NCBI GenBank assembly: GCA_030847615.1
Contig: JAUMIR010000001.1
Location: 65,175,501 to 65,239,500, forward strand
Reading direction: 5' to 3'
Source of the DNA: Gambelia wislizenii
Taxonomy: Eukaryota; Chordata; Lepidosauria; Squamata; Crotaphytidae
DNA: 64,000 nucleotides
Position 1 is the first letter of the stretch, and every line of letters begins with the position of its first letter. Positions 22,784 through 32,311 of this stretch are shown one piece after another. The notes beneath the pieces are model-generated. The model was given only the letters and a program-made list of their open reading frames with translations. It ran no database searches and was not told the origin of the DNA. The position numbers were made by a program, and so were the translations under genes.

Positions 22784-23387
22784 TGGTCTAGACAATGAAA
22801 AAGCTCCTAAAAGAATGCACAGTAAATACCTTTTTTCCCAACGAGCTGTGCAAGAGATTTGCCATATTCAGAAGGAGGGGGGCAAAAAACTCCATTTACA
22901 GTGTACCAAGAGACTTTGTGGTTTTCGGCAAAGTTTTTGATATACTGTGGAGAGGTGAGCATTGCCAGTCATTTGGACGACCAATTCACAGTGCTGCACA
23001 TTCTGGGCAAAGGTGGAAGTTGAAAGCTGATTGGTCCATCATACAAACAGGGGTAGGCTTTCCTGTTGCAGAGTCTGGAAGTGCCATTTTTGTGTTCTAG
23101 AAGAGCAACAGTATGCTTTTTCGCTGTGCTGAGCTGGGGAAATAAACTTTTTTTTACAAGTGGAAGGTCTCCCTTCCACCCATTTTAAGTTAAAGGTTTA
23201 AAATAAATGTACAGAGAGGTTATTGTTGGGGGGAATATTAGTGGCCCATACTCATGGCTACCAACTTGATTTGCGGGAAGAGGTCCATGTGCATGCTAAT
23301 GCACGTTGCTTCGCAGACAACTCTTTTTGTTCAGAAATCGTGGAGACAAAAGGGAGCTGCTGCAAATTGCAGGTAATGCACATCCCC
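22784..23387 (+). mobile_element. Non-autonomous DNA element, family Y, copy 1
   Basis: It interrupts the old CR1 between the DWRRAN segment and the next ORF2 piece. It shares TATTCAGAAGGAGGGGGGC with 52120-52145 and GACAATGAAAA with 45405. It ends near AATGCACATCCCC. The ends are poorly preserved, so the boundaries are approximate. Confidence 0.6.
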
Positions 23388-24650
23388 GTGATGTATTTCC
23401 TTCCATCTAGCTGAGCCCCGAGATTCTTCAAAAATGATGGCATGTGGTCAGAGAGAAGATCAGTATGTTCTTTCAGTAACCTGGAATGAAGTTCATCTGG
23501 CCCTCCAGATATGAACTCATTTAGGTTAGCTAGGGGATTCCTGACTAACTCCCTATCCGTCTTGATTTGCATTCTAGATCCCTTGCCAAGGTCTCTGCTG
23601 CTGCATGGAATCACACAGTTCTCTTTTGGGAGAAAGCTGAAGCAAAATAGATACTGAGTAGTTCTGCCTTTTCATTGTGATCTGTTAGCATTTTACCAGC
23701 CTTACTGAACAACAGCTCCACTGTCTCCTTTGCCATTCTCTTGCCTGGAATGTATCTGAAAAAAACTCTTTTTGTTCCTCCTTGCTTGCCTAGACCATCC
23801 TAGCTCATTCTGAGCTTTAGCTTTTTTCATATAATATTCCTGCAAACCTGGGCTGTACATATGTACTCTTCCTTAGTGATTCATCCTTCCTTCCATTTTC
23901 CACACATACTCTTTTTTTCTCTTCACTTCTTTCTTGAGTTTGCTGTGCAGCCACATTGGCTTTTTCAGATGTTTCCTATTTATCTTCTTCCATGGGATTG
24001 TTTGAGATTATGCTTTTGCAATTCCTTCTTCAAGAACTCCCATCTTTGCTAGGTGTCTTTTGCCTGTAGCATGTCTAACCATGGGATTAAACCCAGTATT
24101 TTCCCGAACTTATTAAAATCAGCTTTCCTGAAATCCAAGGTTTGACTATGCTCTTCTTTGCTGTGTCCCACAGTTGTGAATTCTAGCATTACATGGTCAC
24201 TGCCTCCTGAAGTACTGACTAACTTGATTCGAATGACTAACTTCTTCCTATTGGTTAGGATCAAGTCCAGGACTGTTGATCCCCTTGTTCCTTCCTCTAG
24301 CTTTTGAAATAGGAAATTATTTGCAAGGCACATCAGCAATTTGTTGGAAAGCCTCTGCTTAGCAGAGTTAGTTTCCCAGCAGATCTCAGGGTAACTGAAG
24401 TCCCCCATAATGTGAATTCATCTTAGACATATAATGCTACACCCCCTCCTTTTCTGTCACACCTATTATTTTTGAATAGTTTATACCCTTCCATTGTAAT
24501 ATTCCAGTCATGGGAGTCATCTTACCAGGTCTCCATTATGCCCATAATTTTCTTGCACTATGATTTCAAGATCATCTTATTTGTTTCCCAAACCCTGCAC
24601 ATTGGTGTGTGTAGACATTTGAAGCTTTCTGTGTTCTCACCTATTAATTT

Positions 24651-27084
24651 ACTATCAGTTTTTCTGTGGATCATATTCTCTAGTTTTGGATACTACACAC
24701 CATGATGGGGTTGGGATTTGCCACTCCACCTTAGACAGAGTCCACTTTGCCTGGAAGCCAGTGTTTAAAATGATAGATCTAATTATTTAAAGGGAAACCT
24801 TTAGCTATGTTGAGTATTCTAAAGTATAAATCTTGTCCACTTGGAAATAATTCCTACAACAGGAGAGAGATCTTGTGACCATTCAGTTTTATTGTTTTCC
24901 AGTTCCCATCAGCCCCAGCCATCATAAACAATAGTTTGGTTTGATGAGAGTTCAACATTTGGAGAGCCATAGTTTCCCAACACTTCAGTCTTAGAACAAT
25001 GGTATAAGCACAGGTTGTAGAAGAGGAAAAGAAGGAGACCCTTGTCCTTCTCAGTGTGAAAGAGATCAGGAACAAAATACATTATACACAGGGGGAGAAA
25101 AGAACCAAGAGTATTTCCCCCACTGATACCTTTAAATGGGCCATTCTAAGTTTAGTGCAGTGCTGTAAAGAAAACTTTGCTGCTCTCATAACATCCCGCC
25201 ACCGCCACCTTGTGGGCAGTTTGGTGTAAACGATACATTAATTTCCAGCAGTGGAGCCTGTTAGTAGATAGATGTGTGAGTCAGATGCAGCTGAATCCAG
25301 AACTGAATTGAGCTGATTGGTACAGATTCTGAAGATGTCCAAAGCAAAGCAGGACACCTTCAAGTGAACCTGATCTGAATAGTCCTGAAGGTCCTTTAGC
25401 AGTTTGGATTCAAAGAGAGACAGAGAAGCATTCTTCAAAAATTGTATTCTCCCCAAGCTCTCCATAAGAATATATGGGGCTGGCGGGCGGGGGGGGGGAG
25501 GTTTGAATGTGTAGTTTTAGGACTGGCAGCTTCTAATCACAGCAGTTTTATCATCAGGTTCCTCCAATCCCATTGCTTTAGGGGAGGGATACTGAACTAG
25601 TAAAACACAAGACTGCTCTGGGATTCAGTGGTTTTTTGTTTTTGCTTTTGCTAGTTATCTCTCTCTCAGAAACCTTGAAAGACTTTCAGCTTAGAGAAGT
25701 AGGATTAACCAACAGCCTGAGAATCTGGTGAGCTACACTGCTGGTCAGAGTATTGTGGCTTGTTGGTCTAGGTGGAGCCATGTGACACCAATTCTGAAGG
25801 GGCTGTTTTGCCTGCCTGTTTGCTACCAAGCCCAATTTTAGGTGATGGTTATTACATTTAAAGCCCTAAATGGCTTTAAGGTGTGCTTGGGCAAGGAGCC
25901 CAAGGTGTGTGCTCCCTGCACACCTTGTTTTAAAAACATATTGTGGTGGGGTATTGCCATTGTCATAGGCGCAAATTCAGCAGGGACTACGAAAAGGCAG
26001 TGGGGTTTAATGCAGCCTATGTGTTTCTTGTTGCCTGTGTTGGTCCAAACCCAGCTGTTATGCCAGTGTCTGGAGATGTTTGCTTCACAATGATGGGAAG
26101 AGCTATCAATGACAGGTTTAAAAAAGGACATTTCTCTGAACACTGAGTTGTGGGTAACTTTTTTGGTAACACTAATATAAAACCACAAAGGCAAGAAGGA
26201 TCATTAGTGATCCCCATTTCCACAGTCTGCATTCATACCAAAAAATCAAGATGAAACAAGCTATTTCTCTTATCTATGGGTTCTAGATGAACTGTGGTCA
26301 CAGAGCAAAAGTAAACCACCCCCATTTCTTCTGCAAAATTTGTTCAAGACTTCGGTGGTGGGAGGTGTCAAGAAGTTTTACTAAACAAAAAGCTTTAGTG
26401 TACTCAAAGTTAAACTATAACATCAGGGGCCAAATGCTCGGATGAGCTAAACAGGCACATTTTCCCAGAGTCTATTGTACCATCTGCTACTTTGGCCCTC
26501 TCAATTTAATAACATAACATGTGGAGTTCTGCAACTATTTCACTGTCAATAAAATGAGACTAGAAGCTTACTACCAGTAGAAATAATAATGGGAACTATA
26601 CTTTCCCCTTCATTCTCCCTCGTATCAGTTTAATATTAAACTTCAACATCAGAATCAATTTCACATTTAGTGATAACTCTTCATTTTGCGGACATACTGA
26701 TACACTACATTTCAGAGTCACCCACCCTGAAGCTGAAACAGACTCTCTTCTAATTTCAGGGGTAGCTATATTGGATGTGGCATTCAAAATTTTTCTATAA
26801 AAAGAGGTTTTGAAAAGACACAGATAAGTGCACTGAATATATTAACAAGTGGACAAAGGAAAAGCCTTGAGGTCCTTTTAATGAGCAAAACTGTTTAACT
26901 AAACATGCCAAATGTAATGTTACCCTTGAAGATGATTTACTGCTCAGTTATTGTCAGTTGCTTCTTTGTCCTTAGCAAAAAGTAATATAAAGCAGGTCAG
27001 ACTTTTGTTATATTAACCCAGTCTCCAGATATCAAAGTCAGCTTTTTACTGGTATAGTATATCTAAGAATATACTGAGAGGAGG
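24651..27084. other. No gene seen
   Basis: About 2.4 kb with no recognised gene. A short segment at 25846-25880 (ACATTTAAAGCCCTAAATGG) resembles a common LINE-tail repeat. A G-run lies at 25487-25498. Open frames of up to 118 codons at 25838-26232 on both strands show no domain. Confidence 0.5.
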
Positions 27085-27166
27085 ATCATAGAATCATAGA
27101 ATTGCAGAGTTGGAAGAGACCACGAGGGCCATCCAGTCCAACCCCCTGCCACGCAGGAAATCACAA

Positions 27167-30079
27167 TCAAAGCATCCCCGACAGATGGCCATCCAGCCTC
27201 TGTTTAAAGACCTCCAAGGAAGGAGACCCCACCACGCTCCGAGGGAGTGTGTTCCACTGCCGAACAGCTCTGACTGTCAAAAAGTTCCTCCTCATGTTGA
27301 GGTGGAATCTCTGTTCCTGGAGCTTGCACCCATTGCTCCGTGTTCCAGTCTCTGGAGCAGCAGAAAACAAGCCTGCTCCATCCTCAGCGTGACATCCCTT
27401 CAAATACTTAAACAGGGCTATCATATCGCCTCTAAACCGTCTTTTTTCCAGGCTAAACATACCCAGCTCCCTAAGTCTCTCCTCATAAGGCATTGTTTCC
27501 AGACCTTTCACCATTTTAGTTGCCCTTCTCTGGACACGCTCCAATTTGTCAATATCCTTTCTGAATTGTGGTGCCCAGAACTGGACACAGTATTCTAAGT
27601 GAGGTCTGACCAAGGCAGAATAGAGTGGCACTATTACTTCCCTTGATCTAGACACTATACTTCTATTGATACAGCCCAAAATTGCATTGGCCTTTTTAGC
27701 TGCCGCATCACACTGTTGGCTCATGTTCAACTTGTGGTCTACCAGGACTCCTAGATCCCTTTCGCACATAGTCTCATTCAGCCAGGTCTCTCCCATCCTA
27801 TATTTATGCATTTCATTTTTCTGCCCTAAATGCAGTACTTTACATTTCTCCGTATTGAATTTCATTTTGTTAGCTTTGGCCCAGCTCTCCAGTCTATCCA
27901 GGTCATTCTGAATTTTGATCCTGTCCTCTAGGGTATTAGCTACTCCTCCCAATTTGGTGTCATCTGCAAATTTGATAAGTATGCCCCTAATTCCCTCATC
28001 TAAGTCATTGATAAAGATGTTGAATAGCACTGGGCCCAGGACAGAACCCTGTGGCACCCCACTGGTCACATCTTTCCAAGACGAAGAGGAGCCACTGCTG
28101 AGCACCCTTTGGGTTCGGCCGGTCAACCAATTACAAATCCATTGAACAGTTAACTTGTCTAGCCCACATTCTACAAGCTTGTTTGCAAGAATGTCATGGG
28201 GAACCTTGTCAAAGGCCTTACTGAAATCAAGGTATGCAATGTCCACAGCATTCCCTTCATCTACCAAGCTGGTAACTTGATCAAAAAAAGAGATCAGATT
28301 AGTCTGGCATGACTTGTTTCTCTGAAACCCATGTTGACTTTTTGTGATTATGGCATTGCCTTCTAAATGTTCACAGACTCTCTGTTTAATGATCTGTTCT
28401 AGAATCTTCCCTGGTATTGATGTCAGACTAACTGGACGATAGTTGTTGGGATCCTCTTTTTTCCCCTTTTTGAAGATGGGAACTACGTTTGCCCTCCTCC
28501 AGTCTGCTGGGACTTCTCCTGTTCTCCAGGAGTTCTCAAATATTATTGCCAATGGCTCTGAGATTATATTTGCCAGCTCTTTTAATACTCTTGGATGTAG
28601 TTCATCTGGTCCTGGAGATTTAAATTCATTTAGATTAAGAAGGTATTCCTGTACCACCTCTTTACTTATTTTCAGCTGGATTTCCCCTATTGTGTCCTCT
28701 GTTCCATTTTCCTCAGGTTGGTCCTCCTTTTCCTTTTCTGAAAACACTGAGGCAAAGAAGGTGTTGAGTAATTCTGCCTTTTCTCTGTCCCCTGTTAGCA
28801 TTTTGCCATCTTCTCCACGTAGCGGCCCTATCATTTCCTTCTTCCTCCTTTTGCTGCGGACATACCCAAAAAAACCCTTTTTATTGTTCTTAACCTCCCT
28901 AGCAAGCCTGAGCTCATTCTGCACTTTAGCTTTTCTGACTTTACTCCTACACGTGTTCGCTATCTGTTTGAATTCTTCTTTGGTGATTTCCTCCCTTTTC
29001 CATTTCCTATACATGTTCCGTTTAAAACTTAGCTCCATTGAAAGTTCTTTAGTCATCCATCCTGGTTTCTTGAGACACCTCCCATTTTTCTTCCTCAATG
29101 GTACTGTTTGAAATTGTGCCTTCAGTATCTCCCTTTTGAGAAAGTCAAAACCGTCTTGAGGTCCCTTCTCTTTTAGTATTCTTGACCATGGAATCATCCC
29201 CAGTATTTCCCTGAGTTTATTGAAATCAGCTCTCCTAAAGTCAAGAATGCATGTCTGACTATGCCTGGCTTCTCCTTTCCATTGTATAACAAACTCCAGG
29301 AGAACATGATCACTCTCACCTAAGGATCCCACCACTTGCACCCCATTAACAAGGTCGTCTCTGTTGGTTAGGATCAGATCTAAAATAGCTGACCCCCTTG
29401 TTGCCTCTTCCACCTTTTGGACCATGAAATTGTCTTCCAGGCATGTAAGGAATTTGCTAGACCTTGTAGTTTTGGCTGAGTTAGATTGCCAGCAAATATC
29501 AGGATAGTTGAAGTCACCCATCACTACTACATCTCTCCTTTCTGCATGTATGTTCATCTGTTCTAGAAAGGCAACATCCAATTCCTCCGTCTGATTTGGG
29601 GGTCTGTAGTAGAGTCCCACAATAACATCCCTGTTGTTTCCCTCCCCTTTAATTTTTATCCAGATGCTCTCCACCTGGCTTCCAGTATTGATGTCATGGA
29701 TCACTTCACTGGTGTAAATATCCCTGACATATAATGCTATTCCTCCTCCTTTCCTGTTTGGCCTGTTTCTCCTATAAAGGTTATACCCCTCTATTCCTAC
29801 ATTCCAATCATGAGACTCGTCCCACCAGGTTTCAGTAACGCCTATTATATCATATTTGTTTTGTAGTGCAAGGAGTTCTAGTTCATCTTGCTTATTTCCC
29901 ATGCTCTGTGCATTAGTGTAGAGACATCTGAGACCATGTGTTCCCTTTACTTGCTCCCTGTGCAAGTTTTTTTGCCTCCCACTGTTGGGTCCTTGCGCTG
30001 TTTGCCTTGTTCCCTCTATGACAGTTTGACTATTTTCTCCAGCCCTTTTGCCTTCCAGAATACTGTCTCCCTCCCCCAT
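27167..30079 (-). CDS. CR1 ORF2: endonuclease / reverse transcriptase
   Basis: The protein nicks target DNA and reverse-transcribes the element RNA at the nick. The start chosen is the ATG at 30079, five bases after the ORF1 stop; the frame is also open upstream to 30238, overlapping ORF1. This gives 970 residues, about the usual CR1 length. The apurinic-type endonuclease occupies about residues 48-265. Visible there are Asn56 (TNAQ), Glu83 (TETWW), Asp189 and Asn191 (GDFN) and SDH 256-258. The reverse transcriptase spans about 520-800, with YLDFSKAFD (Asp618), [11 protein letters not shown] and FADD (704-707). A basic linker lies between the domains. There is no stop or frameshift and all catalytic residues are present, so it could be functional. 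The old CR1 at 19-24.6 kb is a decayed relative. Confidence 0.92.
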   Translation of the reverse strand: MGEGDSILEGKRAGENSQTVIEGTRQTAQGPNSGRQKNLHREQVKGTHGLRCLYTNAQSMGNKQDELELLALQNKYDIIGVTETWWDESHDWNVGIEGYNLYRRNRPNRKGGGIALYVRDIYTSEVIHDINTGSQVESIWIKIKGEGNNRDVIVGLYYRPPNQTEELDVAFLEQMNIHAERRDVVVMGDFNYPDICWQSNSAKTTRSSKFLTCLEDNFMVQKVEEATRGSAILDLILTNRDDLVNGVQVVGSLGESDHVLLEFVIQWKGEARHSQTCILDFRRADFNKLREILGMIPWSRILKEKGPQDGFDFLKREILKAQFQTVPLRKKNGRCLKKPGWMTKELSMELSFKRNMYRKWKREEITKEEFKQIANTCRSKVRKAKVQNELRLAREVKNNKKGFFGYVRSKRRKKEMIGPLRGEDGKMLTGDREKAELLNTFFASVFSEKEKEDQPEENGTEDTIGEIQLKISKEVVQEYLLNLNEFKSPGPDELHPRVLKELANIISEPLAIIFENSWRTGEVPADWRRANVVPIFKKGKKEDPNNYRPVSLTSIPGKILEQIIKQRVCEHLEGNAIITKSQHGFQRNKSCQTNLISFFDQVTSLVDEGNAVDIAYLDFSKAFDKVPHDILANKLVECGLDKLTVQWICNWLTGRTQRVLSSGSSSSWKDVTSGVPQGSVLGPVLFNIFINDLDEGIRGILIKFADDTKLGGVANTLEDRIKIQNDLDRLESWAKANKMKFNTEKCKVLHLGQKNEMHKYRMGETWLNETMCERDLGVLVDHKLNMSQQCDAAAKKANAILGCINRSIVSRSREVIVPLYSALVRPHLEYCVQFWAPQFRKDIDKLERVQRRATKMVKGLETMPYEERLRELGMFSLEKRRFRGDMIALFKYLKGCHAEDGAGLFSAAPETGTRSNGCKLQEQRFHLNMRRNFLTVRAVRQWNTLPRSVVGSPSLEVFKQRLDGHLSGML

Positions 30080-30084
30080 TTGAC

Positions 30085-31062
30085 TCAGTTTAAAGCCCTC
30101 CTGATCAAATTCTTGAGAGTGTTGGCAAAAATGTTTCTTCCAACTGTTGTAAGATGCACCCCATCTCTTGCCAGAAGTCCCCCTGCATGGAAGCGCAGTC
30201 CATGATCCAAGAATCCAATTTGTTCTCGGCGACACCATCTACGGAGCCAGTTGTTTACGTCGGCTATTTTCCTCTCCCTTCTTGGACCATGCCCTTCAAC
30301 TGGCAGAAGAGACGAGATGACCACCTGTGCGTTCATTTCTTTCAGCTTCCTCCCCAGGGCCTCATAATCTCTTCTGATCTTGGGAAAGCTGTGCCTTGCA
30401 GTATCATTGGTTCCCACATGGACCAAAAGGAAGGGGTAATGATCCGTAGGCTTGATGAGTCTTGTCAGCCTCTCGGTCACATCACAGATCTTTGCCCCAG
30501 GGAGACAACACACCTCCCGAGTCATCTTGTCAGGCCCACATACCACTGCTTCTGTACCCCTCAGCAAGGAGTCCCCCACCACCACCACACGCCTCCGCTG
30601 AGGCTTCGCAGCTGCTGTTCCTTGCGGTGGTCCTCTCAAGGTCCCCTGCTCTACCCCTGAAGTCTGTCCATGCTGTTCTTCCTCGTTGTCCTTGATAAGG
30701 GAAAGGGCTTCAAATCGATTCTGTAGCTGCAAGCTGCTGGAAGAATCCCTGGATTTTCTTGTTCTGTGTGTGACATTCCTCCAGCTGTCTACTTCCTGTG
30801 TCCGTGAAGTGACCCTCTCCTCCACAGCCACTTCCTCTGTGCGGTCCCCATCCAAGACTGTTCGTTCTGTTCTGTCCAGGAAAACCTCTTGCTCATGAAT
30901 CTGTTGAAGTGTAGCTACCCGTGTCTCCAGCTGCTGTACTTTCTCCTCCAAGAGGGCTACCAGCTTGCATTTGGTGCATGTGAAGTTCTCCACGTCTGTA
31001 GACAAGAATAGAAACATCGCACAAGTGTTGCAAGTGACTGCTGCAGTCCCCTCAGTGTCCAT
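30085..31062 (-). CDS. CR1 ORF1: zinc/coiled-coil protein with SGNH esterase domain
   Basis: 325 residues, open from Met at 31062 to TGA at 30087-30085. The N-terminus has two CxxC pairs (Cys11/Cys14 and Cys29/Cys32) that could bind zinc, then a predicted coiled coil around 36-58 (LEEKVQQLETRVATLQQ). A charged, Ser-rich linker follows. The C-terminal half is a GDSL/SGNH hydrolase: GDS at 163-165, GTND at 217-220 and DGVH at 300-303 supply the serine, the oxyanion block and the Asp-His pair. An esterase of this type is known in ORF1 of many CR1 elements, where it is thought to act with RNA or membranes in the retrotransposition particle. The stop lies five bases before the ORF2 start, suggesting coupled translation. 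All hallmark residues are intact. Confidence 0.9.
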   Translation of the reverse strand: MDTEGTAAVTCNTCAMFLFLSTDVENFTCTKCKLVALLEEKVQQLETRVATLQQIHEQEVFLDRTERTVLDGDRTEEVAVEERVTSRTQEVDSWRNVTHRTRKSRDSSSSLQLQNRFEALSLIKDNEEEQHGQTSGVEQGTLRGPPQGTAAAKPQRRRVVVVGDSLLRGTEAVVCGPDKMTREVCCLPGAKICDVTERLTRLIKPTDHYPFLLVHVGTNDTARHSFPKIRRDYEALGRKLKEMNAQVVISSLLPVEGHGPRRERKIADVNNWLRRWCRREQIGFLDHGLRFHAGGLLARDGVHLTTVGRNIFANTLKNLIRRALN

Positions 31063-31199
31063 GATGAGAGCTTTTAGGTAATCTAAGAACTCTTAGTTAA
31101 CGCTGAGAATGCTAAGCTGTACTTTTAGGTCTGCTGTATTTTTGTTTGGTTACTGAAATTCGCGCACTGTTAGGCGCGCGCCTCAGGGTAACAGGGCAA

Positions 31200-31512
31200 G
31201 GTCAGAAGTTCAAGCCCCTCAGCAACAAGCAGCCTCTCCCAACAGTTTTTTAAAAAAGTTTTAAAAGTTGCTTCCTTCTTCTCCCTGGCAGGAAACTGGC
31301 AGGAAACTTGCTGTCCAGAAGCTGCTCTCCTTCTCTCTGGCAGGAAACTGGCCTGGAAAGCCTCTGCAAGGACTTATATAGAGCTAGGCTCCCAGCTCCA
31401 CCCCCTAATGACTCACAGGTGTGACTCACAGGTGTGACTCACAGGAAGGCCTCTGGCTCTTGAGGGTAAAAGGGGAAGTTCAGAAGTTCAAGCCCCTCAG
31501 CAACAAGCAGCA
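31200..31512 (-). promoter_or_regulatory. CR1 5' region with partial repeat of the leading segment
   Basis: The segment AAGTTCAAGCCCCTCAGCAA with its flanks occurs at 31200-31232 and again at 31478-31512. Between them lie three GTGTGACTCACAG-type units (31410-31445) and, on the - strand, a TATA-like CTATATAAG. This is the position of the element promoter. The function is inferred. Confidence 0.55.
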
Positions 31513-31862
31513 TAAATTAGTACTCTAACAGCAAAAATAAAAAATAAATACGAGTAGTCTAACTTTGTGCCAAGTGCTGCACATCATTGCAATTCTTTGT
31601 GCTCATTGTCCTCTCCTTTTTCAGAACTTTACAAGTGGAAGCTGCTTACTTCTTATTGAGTAACTGAGTAGAATATTGTCAGCATGATTCCCCATATATC
31701 CAGACAAGTGGAGTCTGCAACAAGTTGTTGCCATATTGGCAGTTTTTATTCAGGTTGCCAGCCACCCCATTCATCCTCCCACCAGGTTTCCCACTCTCCT
31801 TTTAAAAGCAGCTTTCTATAGCTTAAAATATTTTAAAATAATCCAAGGTCTACAGCAACAAA
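31513..31862. other. No gene seen
   Basis: About 350 AT-rich bases between the CR1 and the next MITE. Confidence 0.5.
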
Positions 31863-31864
31863 TA

Positions 31865-32063
31865 CAGTGGGCCCTCCGGATCTGTGGGAATTCAGTAACA
31901 GTATTCCCTGCAGATAACAAAAAATGTGGATGATTGCATCTCATATTATTAAATGGTGGTGAGATGCGCACTGATGCTTCACTGTGTTCATATTGTTGCT
32001 ATTTTAAATATAGGATGTGACGATCTGCACTTGCTTGAAGTCACAGACCTGGAGCGCCCACTG
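31865..32063 (+). mobile_element. Tc1/mariner-type MITE
   Basis: Ends CAGTGGGCCCTCC and GGAGCGCCCACTG are inverted and flanked by TA. The short interior has no coding capacity. Confidence 0.75.
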
Positions 32064-32311
32064 TACTGCAACCTGCCAACACATTTGCTGGAGGAACCCT
32101 TTGGAAATAAAGGGAAAGATTCTTAGTTGGAACTGTAATAGTAGGACAGTAAGTATGTCTTCTTTTTTCTGTGTTTCCCCCTTCTCATTACAGTTTGGAT
32201 TGGGGTGGTGGTGGTTTAGAACTCTTTTGTGTTTCAGTTTGTTAGTATTTAAGTTAATTAGTGTTTAATGATTTAGTTCAGTGTTTTAATATTATGTATT
32301 AGTTTTAGTTT

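Larger units (their letters stand above)
18985..24650 (-). mobile_element. Old CR1 LINE, decayed and multiply interrupted
   Basis: On the - strand, pieces of one CR1 ORF2 occur in order. They are an endonuclease part with GDFSYPEICW and LDLILTNR (24049-24408), an RT part with DWRRANTVP and NYRS (22488-22769), an LIxFADDAKLRG piece (around 19800) and [13 protein letters not shown] (around 19180). Frameshifts and stops are frequent. Four elements split it: 19237-19655, 19883-20158, 20328-22451 and about 22784-23387. It is much more diverged than the CR1 at 27085. Confidence 0.85.
27085..31512 (-). mobile_element. Full-length CR1 LINE
   Basis: A 4.4 kb element on the - strand with a 5' region, two open ORFs and the CR1 3' tail (ATTCTATGATTCTATGATCC at 27085). 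The 5' end is set at 31512 because a 33-base segment ending there is repeated internally at 31200-31232 and both matches stop at the same base. A TATA-like CTATATAAGTCC lies on the - strand near 31380. No target duplication is visible, as is usual for CR1. Confidence 0.88.

Noticed and set aside
25838..26232. Overlapping frames of up to 118 codons on both strands
   Set aside because: Both strands are open with no domain. The left edge resembles a repeat tail.
28443..29111. A 222-codon + strand frame
   Set aside because: It is the antisense shadow of CR1 ORF2.
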